Below, piece by piece: positions 44,407-53,740 of a stretch of 64,000 nt of DNA (its first letter is position 1; each line of letters starts with the position of its first letter). The notes under the pieces were generated by a model. It was not told the DNA's origin. It searched no databases and saw nothing but the letters and a program-made list of their open reading frames with translations. Source of the DNA: Brachycybe producta (lineage: Eukaryota; Arthropoda; Diplopoda; Playtdesmida; Andrognathidae); assembly GCA_036925085.1 (NCBI GenBank), contig JAUPFP010000001.1, positions 15,041,854 to 15,105,853 of the forward strand, read 5' to 3'. The translations under genes were made by a program, and so were the position numbers.

Positions 44407-45275
44407 TGTGATGACCCAGTTTTGCTCTTTTGCTGGAGCAGAACTAAATCTCCTGTGTCGTCTGCTAGGCTGGCTAATTAGCTGCCAGGCAGACGACAAA
44501 ATGGCCAGCATGGGGTCACTGTCCTCCCCCAGGTGGAGCAGCCTGGGGGTATATAATGGTGGCGGCCATTATATTCTGGACAGTGTGTAGTTGACCCTTG
44601 AAGTGAGTGGATGTGTTGCTGCTTTGTTGTTTGTGGCCAAGATGGCCACCATCATGATTCATCATCTCTCATCTTTTGTGCTTCTTTCTTTCTTCTTTCT
44701 GTGTGCTTTTAGCCACTTTCTCTCCTGGCTGGATTAGCCAGGAGATTGCAGTATTGTTTATATTTATTGAGTAAGTGTGTATTCATTTATCTCTGAATTA
44801 ATACCCTCTTTGGTTGGCTCTCTGCTGGATAATTTCATCCAGCAGATATCGCCTTAACAACAGTCAGTGTTTTTATCAATTTATTCTTTGAATAAATTAC
44901 ACTTATTATTTTCACTCACCACACTGTGCCGTGTCATTCTTTGGGGAAGTTCCGCGAGGAGGGTGGGGGTTTATGGTTGGGAGTCACCGTACCACCACCG
45001 TCCTGTTCCGGCTTGTTTCCGTCTTGTCGGCCGGTTCTTCACGTGCCGGTTTCTACGGTGGACCCATCGGGCGGTCACCGTAGGTTCTCGTCGTGGCTCG
45101 GCGGTCAGCCGACCGTCGATATTTAGCAAGGCAGGCTCCGGTTGGCCGGCGCCACCTGAACACGTGGTCAAGAGGGCAGTCCGCGCTTCGATCCCGGCCC
45201 CTAACGGAGCCTGGATACGGTAAGTCGGGGAAGATTTGCCAGGGTGTTGTTTCGGACCCAAGTCGGGTCGTTACA
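44407..45275 (+). repeat. Solo LTR of the B family inside element D
   Basis: Starts TGTGATGACCCAG, ends GGTCGTTACA, flanked by ACAA (44403-44406 and 45276-45279). It aligns with the B LTRs in block order but is longer (869 bp) and clearly diverged. It has the same hairpin near its start and extra stem-loops (CTCCTGGCT/AGCCAGGAG; CTGCTGGAT/ATCCAGCAG). Confidence 0.93.
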
Positions 45276-46789
45276 ACAAGGACCTAGTCGCTAGAGTGAA
45301 TCTCCCGTACGGTCCGCACTTTGAGGCGTTGCCCCCGGCTGACCTCCACCGGAGACTGCCTTCTTCTTCTTGCCTCCGGTTTTGGCCCCTGCTTTGTCCG
45401 ACTTGGATGGTGCAGCAGCCTTCGCACCCATTTGGCTTGAAGATGAAGCCCTGGCAGAGCTCTCAGAGCTAGCCGTGATTCCAGAGGACTGAGTGCTAGC
45501 CCTGTCCTGAGGAACCCCTCTTGTACAGGCAGGTAATCTACCCATCAGAAGCAAATCGGCTTCCACCAGCCGTGCCTTTCTGGCATATGCTTCCACCGTA
45601 CCGGCCTTGCAACCGATCAATTGATCAGTGATGGCCATCAGGAATTTCTGTTTGAAGCGACTGAGCCGACAGCTCTCATCTTCGCCCGGAGACACTCGGT
45701 CGGACAGTTCCATTAACCGCCAATAAAATGCCTGCACAGACTCTGAAGTCCCGTTTCATCGTTTCGAATTCGCCGAAACAGAGGCGAGCCTGTTTACTCG
45801 TGCTGAAGCGGTTACGCATAGCATCCTTCAGCTCAGTCCAGGTCATGTCTGGAAGAGTTTCCACCAAGGTGGTGTAATATTCTTCCGCTGGACTGTCCAG
45901 CAGAAACGTAAAAAAACTGCATCAGGACTCATCCGTCCAGCGTTGAGCTCAAGCCTTCGCTTCGGACTTACGGAGAAAAGGCGGCAAGTCCTCTCTGCCA
46001 TCGTAACGAGCAAATGAGTGCACCGGGTTAAAAAACCCGAATGCCTGAACCTCCGCCGGAACCACTGGAGCGGGCGTCCAAGCAGCAGCACTAACCTTGC
46101 GAGGTTGCCTGCTCCGGTCCTCCGAAACATCAGACTCGGACTCAGCCTCCGAGGGTACCGCCATGTGAACCCTCGGTTGCTGTCTGGGTGCGGGAGGAAC
46201 TCCCCAGCCAATCCCCCTAGGAGATGGCCCGGGTGCTTCCTGCAGAGGTACCAGCCTGGCTTGCACTGGTGGCACCTCCCTCCGTGCGCCTTCATGCACG
46301 GGCGACAGTGCAAACCGAGGATCCACCCTCGGTTCAATCACCGACCGGGACAGCAGTCCTTCCAACCGAAGGACATCTATCCCGTAGGTGATCTCCACGA
46401 GTTGCTACTCGGAAAGCGTGACCAAGAACGCCCGTCCCTCCCATGCAGTCTCATGTGGAAACCTGGACAACCGGCCGTGGCCGATCGCCATTCCCGATGA
46501 GATCACCATCGGAACCACTGTCTTCCAACGGGTATTCCCCAGGAAGAATGTCACTGCGGCATTTCCGCACCGTGACCCACTCATCCCGGAAATTTCCGTC
46601 TAAGCTGCCTCCTCGTTCTCCTGTCTCCAGGGGAACTCCAAATTCCGCCCCAAGGGGATGGTCGACTATGCGGCTGCATAACTCTAAATTCGCACCTGTT
46701 CCAATTTCCCGACCTTCCGTCGGTACTTTCGGGGTTGGCTCTATTTTTCACCGCAAATAAATGGTAAAATCCGGACAAAACCACCAGAT

Positions 46790-47290
46790 AGCAGATCTCC
46801 ACCGTCGAAAATGGTAAATTCACGGACAAAAGTCCGTAGAATTCCGTAACGAATAGATGGAACCGTGCAAAACTGCAGTCTCACGGACAGAAGTCTGTGT
46901 CCCACGGTAATGGACAGTCAGAGTTTGACTCTACCGGTTTCAACTGCGGTCCAACGGACAAAAGTTCGTTTTCCACAGTGTACTTCACGGTAACCGACCT
47001 TTTACCACTTTCTACCGTGGTTCTACGAACAAAAGTCCGCACCCCACGGTGTACTTGCTGTAAAAACACCATACAGCACCACAAACCACGGTACCACGGA
47101 CCGTAGTCCGTGCCCCATGGTAAATGGACAGTAAATTTACCGTTCACCACGGTACAACGGACCGAAGTCCGCCTCACGGTCAACCAACGGTAAAGTTCAG
47201 TAAACAGTGGTTTCCGCCGCTGTTCCGCGGACCAAAGTCCGCACAAAGTGGCGTATTTTCATCCACGGTAAACAACCGTGTAAGAGATGG
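46790..47290 (-). repeat. Element D leader: hairpin array
   Basis: Dyads on the + strand start at 46823, 46884, 46956, 47026, 47097, 47158 and 47228: steps 61, 72, 70, 71, 61 and 70. The 61-bp step nearest gag matches A and B. Confidence 0.9.
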
Positions 47291-47300
47291 GGTACAGTTA

Positions 47301-47316
47301 CCTGGCACCTCCACCA
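47301..47316 (-). promoter_or_regulatory. Element D primer binding site (tRNA-Ala)
   Basis: On the minus strand TGGTGGAGGTGCCAGG lies two bases after the 5' LTR. It is the complement of a tRNA-Ala 3' end with one mismatch. Confidence 0.88.
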
Positions 47317-47318
47317 AT

Positions 47319-48085
47319 TGTAACGTCCCGCCTGGACCGTTACAATGCGTGGCAAGTAGAAACAAAACTTTTCCACTTACTGGTAACCAAGCTCCGACAA
47401 AGGGGATGGGACCGCATCCGTAGCCGCCTCTCACGGTTAACACCTTGGGCGGTGTCGGCGCGGAACTCCCTCGTCGGTGAAACACGACGGTAAAACGCCG
47501 CTTCGGCCGGTAAATCATGTCGGCTCGCGGTAAAACCGGAGTTTCACCGCGAGCCGACATGATTTACCGGCCGAAAAAGGATGGGGATAGACATGGCGTT
47601 GACCCCAAACCGGCAACCCACCCTCCCAAGGTAAACCCCCAAGAAATGACACGACACAAGTGTAGACGAATAAAAGTGTTTAATTCACACTTATGAAGTG
47701 AAAAATGATGAGTATTTACAGACGGCTGGTCCGTTTGACCAGCCCAAAAGCACTTTATATAAAACAAGGGCCAAATGGCCAAGGCACAAAACGAAAGACA
47801 GTGGAGGTCTACCTGACCTGCATCCACAGGTCTAGTCTCCTCAGCTGCCTACAACCAATTGCCCAGATCCTGTGGCTGACCAGGCCACAGGAAACCTCCA
47901 GGCAACTCCACCTGGAGGGGACAGAGGTCACATCTGACCTCTCACCCATAGACTTCATGGTGAGAGGCCTGCTGACACCAAAATGGCGTCCGTCCCAACA
48001 GCCTACTGTAGCTGTCAGGCTGACCACCATAGGGAATTCGTCTGCTCATTCAAAAATTTGAAAATGAGCAAACGAGGTTGCCACA
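47319..48085 (-). repeat. Element D 5' LTR (767 bp)
   Basis: In minus orientation it starts TGTGGCAACCTCG and ends CGTTACA, like the element A LTR. It contains the 30-bp-arm palindrome at 47502-47575. Confidence 0.93.
47502..47575. repeat. Palindrome, 30-bp perfect arms, 14-nt spacer
   Basis: Arms 47502-47531 and 47546-47575 are exact reverse complements. The matching place in the element A LTR holds only a short natural hairpin (10061-10084), so the long arms are a later extension. Confidence 0.92.
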
Positions 48086-48089
48086 TGGT

Positions 48090-49146
48090 GGTTGTCAAAA
48101 TGGAAATAATGGGTTTGATTATTGATTAATATAGGCACCGTCTTCATTCCATTAAATAGAACTTGGATTTCCTCGGTGCAGATGGTTTTTGGCATCGTCG
48201 TTTCTGTGACGGTTCATCAACCTCTTTCTTCGGTTTTGGTTTGTTGGTGCACTGGAACGATGTGTCCAGGCTCCTGACACTGGTAGCAGATGAGTCGTCC
48301 AGTAGACTTCCTTCTTGGCGAGAATATTGATCCACCATCTTGGTTATCCCTGGTGTCCTGCAACTTTTCAGACATGGCTGCATTCTTGCCATTCCATGTC
48401 TGTTGTTTCTTCTGCTACTGTGCTGCTGCTTCGGTTGTTGAGGCTTCTGCTGCTGGGCCGACTGGTTACCAGTATTTGTTTTGTAGACTAGCATCTTTTC
48501 TTCAATCAACTCTCCCTCTGTCTGGGCTGCAAACTTCGTGAAGTTGTAGAGATTGTCGTTCGGTGCGCCACACAGCTACTGTTTCAAAGATGGTAGAATA
48601 CTTTTCCTCAATCTCGAGATCAGCAAAGAGTAGTCATCATTCGGATATATTCTTTGATACATTTCTGCATACTCTTCTGCATAGACTTTAAAAGACTCAT
48701 TATTTTTTTGGGTCCTTGCGGACAGCTCGTTTTTCATTCTCACTTTCTGGTGAGGTAACAGAAATTCGTTAATAATTCCATTCCTCATCATTGGCCAATT
48801 TATTTCGCCATATTCCAAGCAAAAATGCGCAAGCCATTTGATTGCTCGTTTATGAAGGAGACCAGTAAAGTGGCTGCATCACTGCAGGGAGTTGGGAGGG
48901 TGTGCAATCACGATATCGTCGAACTCTTTGACATATAGAAGTATGTTCTCACTCCCAATATACTTTGGGAACCCTTGTAGCAGATGTAGCGAATTCTTTT
49001 CAGAATACGGCGTGGGTCCCAGGTATGGAGTTCATTTAGGAGCTTCTGGCCTGAGCTTGCACCTGGATTTTGTTGGTGACTTGGTTCGATTTCTGAGATT
49101 ACTCTTACGTGTGTTCAAGGTGGCGTGAAGTCGATTCTCCACATAA
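48090..49146 (-). pseudogene. gag: Relic C gag-like region
   Basis: The minus strand encodes capsid-like helices (WPMMRNGIINEFLLPHQKVR, YAEEYAEMYQRIYPNDD; 48576-48818) and a Gln/Lys-rich then Cys/Lys-containing tail (48144-48509). This fits a gypsy gag. Its order and strand match relic C pol on the other side of element D. Broken. Confidence 0.7.
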
Positions 49147-49874
49147 TGTAATGATCCGGTTGGTCGCCACAACACCCTGGCAAGATATCCACCAACCTTA
49201 CCAGATCCTGACTCCATTGGGATGGGATCCCAGTGCTGGCTAGCCCTCCTCTTGTCCATCCACGTTCTGGGTAGTGACAGTCCGGAGTCCTCCCCGCAAG
49301 TCGATGGTGAAATCCTGCCGACCGAAATAAAGAATCCACGGTAAATCCCCATTGGATCTTACCGTGGACACAAACACGAAGTACCGGTCAAAAATGCTGG
49401 AAACATGACGAATAAAAGACGGTCATGGTCCAGTGTTTCCCAACTGGAAACCCCCACCCTCCCCATGGTAATTTCCCCAGTAAATTACACGGACATAGTG
49501 TGCGTAAATAAAAAAAGATATAATTTATTCATATAAATTATTAAACACTTACTAAAAAAATAATGTTGTGGCTAATTCAGAAAGGAGAGATGTTGAAACA
49601 CAACACAAAGAACAATGATGATCCAGATGATGGTAGCCATCTTGTCCACCCAGCAGTAAAACCAACATGCACTCTGCATCCAAGGGTCTAACACACTGCC
49701 CAGTATATAATGGCACCATCCATTATATGCCCCCAGGCTGTTCTACCTGGGGGTTGACAGTGACCTTTGCTGGCATTTCTGTCATCTGCCAGGCAGCCTA
49801 CTATAGCAGCCTAGCAGACGACAACAGGAGTTTTAGTCTGCTCCTACTAAAAGGAGCAAAACTGGGTTGTCACA
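49147..49874 (-). repeat. Relic E LTR (728 bp)
   Basis: In minus orientation it starts TGTGACAACCCAG and ends GATCATTACA; it matches the B LTR family in overall layout. The PPT core AAGTTGAGAGGAT lies at 49875-49890 (minus). Confidence 0.9.
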
Positions 49875-49889
49875 ATCCTCTCAACTTCC

Positions 49890-51050
49890 CTGATCTTTCC
49901 CGGGATCAGGTCAGTCTAACCAGCAAGGATTGCGCCTGTGACCCTCACTCAGTTTCAGGCTGACTTCGTTGGTGGTGGACCAATCAGAGTTTGAGAGTGG
50001 CAAGTTGTGGACCCTGCCATAGGGTCCGACTTGTCAGAAGATCTACGAGGGTGGCTGCGGAATCAGACACACTCCCTCATAGTGGTTGGGTAACAAATTC
50101 CCCAACCAAGTCGCATCCAAGGAGACGCTGGATGCATGGTGCCACGAGCTGGACTAGATGAATTAATCCAGCTCCTGTCCCCACCACATCCAAAATTGCA
50201 AAGCATCTCCTTATCGGGTTGATGACCAACTACACCAGATACTCTGTACTGCCAAAAGCAAGCACATACCACATGCTAAAAGACGGCAATGACGGCGCCC
50301 ATGGTACCGGGAGTGGCTCTCCCAAATGGTAATAACCAAAGTATTGGAACCCCTACATTCCCGACTACATCCACGGACCTCTCCTTCTCAATACGGAGGA
50401 CTGGCTCCAAAGCATCGACCCTCGCCCTCAGGCTCCCCAGCCTGAGGGTGAGGGTCAATTTTTTGGACCCCTAGGACTGGAAGAAAGATCCAGGTCTGGG
50501 GAGACCTGGATCTTTCTTCCAGTCCTAGGGGTTCGAAAACCCCATCGTCAGGATCCGGAGAGAAGAGTGTGCTTCCATCGGAAGGCACGATGGAATCCTC
50601 TGCGGTGTCCATTCCCGCCTTCGAGGCAATGACAAGGGTACCTCCCAATAAGGTATCTCTGCTTTCCTCAGCCAGGCTAGCCAATTCTAGCCAGTTTTGG
50701 TCCACTGCAGTACCAAGCTTTGTTGGTGAGTTGGCCGCCAAACTGATGGCCTCCTCTCCGATGGGTGTGCTTGCCCCCACCTGCTCACCAACCACCGGAA
50801 TCTCCATTGCTCCCAACTTATTGGTCGCCCTCGGTGATTCCACGGTGTATCGGTGTCAACCGTCCCCACACACCCAAAATACAGAGGGGTCCAGGGGGGA
50901 TGCCTGAGCCACCACAGCATCCCCAGCCAATAGCAGGCGCAAAGGTCCGCCATTGGCCAGGTCAGCTATGGCCTGCCCCACAGAGTCCGGGGAGCATGCA
51001 GGATCTGACTCCAACAGCCCTGCATCACCAGGATGCAGGGAACTGATGGA
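49890..51050 (-). pseudogene. Relic E accessory region
   Basis: Matches the element B accessory region: DPACSPDSVGQAIADLANGG (about 51.0 kb), GAMEIPVVGE, NWLELASLAEESRDTLLGGT and the proline-rich tail before the C-terminal part, then traces of the C-terminal domain nearer the LTR. It holds two neighbouring palindromes (50417-50456 and 50467-50532). Broken. Confidence 0.78.
50417..50532. repeat. Two adjacent palindromes
   Basis: First: arms 50417-50434 and 50439-50456 (18 bp, one mismatch, spacer CCCC). Second: arms 50467-50497 and 50502-50532 (31 bp, perfect, spacer GGGG). They are 10 bp apart. Confidence 0.92.
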
Positions 51051-51099
51051 GGAGGAAGAACTGCCGCTCCCAACACCGATATCCTCTTTTTCCACTGTG

Positions 51100-51470
51100 G
51101 CTACCAGTAACAAAGCAAAAACTACGGTCAGTTTTTGTTTAACGGCGATGGAGAAAGATTTCCACGGGTTTTCACCATGCAAAATCGCGGTGGCCAAAAC
51201 CGTGTTCACTGTTCATGGCCCTTCCCACGGTTTGAACCAGTAAAAACAGGTTTAGCACTAAGGGAATTGATTCCCACGGACTTTTACCATGTGCAATCAC
51301 TTTCTGACTGTCCAAACTCCGTGGTCCAAGGTCAAAACTGTTCCCAACGGTGTTTCTACGGTCAGAATCGCCCAAAATCACATCCTGCCCCTCCAAACAC
51401 CATAAAACCTGGTCTTCACCAAGTTTCATGGCACTCGGTCAGTCCCCCGGCGGTAGCGCCACCGATAACA
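51100..51470 (-). repeat. Leader-like block inside relic E
   Basis: On the minus strand GGTGGCGCTACC resembles GGTAGCGCTACC, which follows the primer site in element B, and downstream motifs (ACCGTAGAAACACCG, AAAAGTCCGTGGG) resemble leader units. No clean 71-bp phase remains. Confidence 0.5.
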
Positions 51471-51594
51471 AAATAATGGCAGAGCCTCCGCTGAAACCAC
51501 GTGTGCAAGCAGTCAATGACTGCTTGACACACCCAAAGACAATAAAACAATACTGTCCATGGGCAGAAAAGAAAGATTCCCCTTTGGGGACTTC

Positions 51595-52560
51595 CTATTT
51601 TTCTTCTGGCATCCAGTAGTATTGAGTTTTTCTTCGTATTTTGCCGGTAATAATGACATTTTGGCGGCCGTCTCTGTTTAATTTTGTAAACAAGATGCTC
51701 TTAGCTGCCAATTTTACCTGTAAATCAGCTAAAAACGGCGGCTGGGCGGCTAAAACACCATTATCCACCTCTACTACTGTTCCCATGGAGATTGTACCAT
51801 CATCTGCCTTTTTAGGGGCAGACACATGGCATGAATCTCTGCGAAAAGACTCAGGAGAGAGATAATGTGTGGAAATTCCTCCTGCAGACTTCATACCAAG
51901 TCTGCAGTTGGACATTATGGATTTCTCCACCCAGTTCACCCCGGGTGACCGCCATCTGTCTGTGACAGACAGGCAGTTTCCCATCTAAGGGTCTCTGGGT
52001 GCCCAGTTTTTGTTTTTCCTCACTAGGCCATTGTCGCATTCCAGGGATCAGCCGGATCTCTCCCACATGAACTCATAGAGTCTATGTAGATTCCTGGTGT
52101 CTACTGGTGCCTCAGAGGAAGCTTGTACTACCTCAGAAGCCTTCGGTTTCCTCGGACGGAGGTTATACCGGGGCTGAGGTGCTTCCTCTGCCTCAGAGTC
52201 ATTAGACACATCAGGAAAGAAGGGCTGACTGGAAGGTCCTGGAGGGACATTACCCATCCTCTCACTTCCATCAGTCTTGGACTCGGCTTCACTGGTCCCT
52301 TCGGAGTTCGATGAGGTGTCAGAGCCTCTCAGGCCATCTTCCTCACGAACTCCACATGTGGGAAAGTATGGCTTCAAGTTATCAACATGAAACCGTTCCC
52401 GCACTTTCCGACCATACCCATCTACGAATTCTACCTCGTAGACTAGGTCGGAAACCTGCCGGACCAAAGTAATCAGTTCAGCATTGTACGCAAAGTTCCA
52501 CTTCTTGGCTTGGCCGAGCTTACCAGCCATATCCCTCATCCAGAAAACTCGGTCTCGGAA
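51595..52560 (-). pseudogene. pol: Relic E integrase C-terminus and linker
   Basis: The minus strand encodes AGKLGQAKKWNF, LVYEVEFVDGYGRK, RFHVDNLKPY and RYNLRPRKPK, matching element A, then VSAPKKADDGT-type linker sequence shared with A. Broken. Confidence 0.85.
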
Positions 52561-52599
52561 TTTGGCACAACTGTAGATGAGAATGCCTTTTTTAGAATT

Positions 52600-53740
52600 T
52601 AAATAAGTGTGCCTTTAATTTCTTACCACAAAGTTTTTTGGTCTGCAGAGGGCACTGTAGCACAGCGGTGCGATTACCAATTGGTTCGTCTGCTAGCTTG
52701 AAAATGCCGTTCACTGAAGAAGACAAAATTGCCATCAAATTTTTTCATGAAAACAAAAATTATGGTGCTAAACGAATTCTTAAAGAATTTCCAAACAAAG
52801 GATGGAGTTTACGCGGACTGATGAACCACCTTCTTCAAAAGGTAAACAAAACCGGCAGTGTTCTGCATCGGAAAGGCAGCGGGGGAAACCGGACTGCGCT
52901 CATTGACAATAACAGCAATGCCATTAATGAGCTCATTTTCAGTCAGGAAGAACAACCGTCAAACTCCCAACATGAAATTGCAAAGTTCTTCTGTGTCCAG
53001 AATAATCAAAAAGGAACAACTTAAAATGTTTCAAAAAACATCGGGCAACAGAATTAATTGAAAATAACAGTGACTCTCATCTTTCACATTGCAAACAACT
53101 TTTGCGTCGTTTCCCAGAACACAAAGTGAGCTTCATATTTTTCACAGATGAAAAAGTTTTCACTGTTGCTCAACCTACCAATAAGCAGAACGATCATGTT
53201 TACGCACCAGCTACAGCTAGAAAGAATGACATACCCACTGAACGATTGCTGCAAATGAAACCAAAGTTCAGCAAATCAGTAATGGTGTCGGTGGGAGTGT
53301 CATTGTTGGGTGCCACAGGAATTCATTTTGTTGAACCGGGAGTCAAAATTAATGGCGAATACTACCGCAACGAACTTCTGAAAAACTGTCTCCTTCCTGA
53401 CATGAAGGAAATGTCAGAATTCTTCATTTTCCAGCAGGATGAAGCCCCTGCTCACACTGCCAAGGATACAGTTGCGTTTCTCACCCAGGAAACACCCGAA
53501 TTCATCAAACCGAATTTGTGGCCACCCAATAGTCCCGACCTCAACCCCGTTGACTATGGCATTTGGGGCGTCATGCAAGAAAAAGTTTACCGAAGCAAAA
53601 TAAACAGCGTTGTTGAGCTGAAAAATCGAATAACGCAGGCTTAAAGTGAGCTAGATCAAAGCATCATAAACGCTGCAGTGCAAAAGTGGTGGATCCAACT
53701 AAATGCATCATTAACGTAACAGATATTAGAGCCGGTTTTC
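52600..53740 (+). mobile_element. Mariner/Tc1-superfamily transposon with DD37D spacing
   Basis: A single transposase gene with short flanks. Terminal inverted repeats could not be fixed; the 5' flank has GGCACTGTAGCACAGCGGTG at about 52649. It separates relic E from AT-rich DNA. Confidence 0.7.
52704..53719 (+). pseudogene. DD37D (maT-like) transposase
   Basis: A cut-and-paste transposase of about 338 codons, normal for mariners. The N-terminus MPFTEEDKIAIKFFHENK with KRILKEFPNKGWS is a helix-turn-helix region. The catalytic residues are the Asp of FFTDEKVFTV (about 53.15 kb), the Asp of QQDEAPAHTA (about 53.44 kb) and the Asp of LNPVDYGIWG (about 53.55 kb); 37 residues separate the last two, the spacing of maT-type elements. 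Homology changes frame near 52990 and again near 53030, and a TAA at 53642-53644 precedes a conserved-looking tail to 53719, so this copy is inactive but recent-looking. Confidence 0.85.

Larger units (their letters stand above)
44161..46700 (-). pseudogene. gag: Element D gag (interrupted by the solo LTR)
   Basis: The minus strand carries a Pro/Arg-rich N-terminal part, a capsid domain (about 45.7-46.1 kb; FNPVHSFARYDGRED, MELSDRVSPGEDES) and a Ser/Lys-rich linker (about 45.3-45.5 kb), all close to element A gag. The insertion lies just before the nucleocapsid region. A relic with several breaks. Confidence 0.85.
40479..48085 (-). mobile_element. Element D: A-like Ty3/gypsy retrotransposon nested in C
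   Basis: Flanked by TGGT on both sides (40475-40478 and 48086-48089), the 4-bp target duplication. In minus orientation: 5' LTR, tRNA-Ala primer site, hairpin leader, gag, pol, then a shortened 3' LTR; the accessory region is absent. LTR, leader and coding parts are closest to element A. A B-family solo LTR (+) sits in its gag. Several breaks (about six or more), so a fossil, younger than C and older than the solo LTR. Confidence 0.93.
36006..49146 (-). mobile_element. Relic C: Ty3/gypsy retrotransposon, interrupted by element D
   Basis: Read on the minus strand: gag-like sequence at 48090-49146, then (beyond D) a linker/protease region at about 38.9-40.47 kb and RT, RNase H and integrase at 36.0-38.9 kb. 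It is a different lineage from A/B/D: less GC-rich, without the long accessory region. LTRs could not be identified with confidence; the right side abuts the LTR of relic E. Many breaks (more than ten), so an old fossil. Confidence 0.85.
49147..52560 (-). mobile_element. Relic E: partial A/B-lineage element
   Basis: From left: an LTR (49147-49874) in minus orientation, its polypurine tract, an accessory region (about 49.9-51.05 kb), a leader-like non-coding block (about 51.1-51.47 kb), and an integrase tail with linker (51.6-52.56 kb). gag and most of pol are absent. The right end abuts the mariner-type element. It may be one rearranged copy or two fused fragments. Many breaks. Confidence 0.8.
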
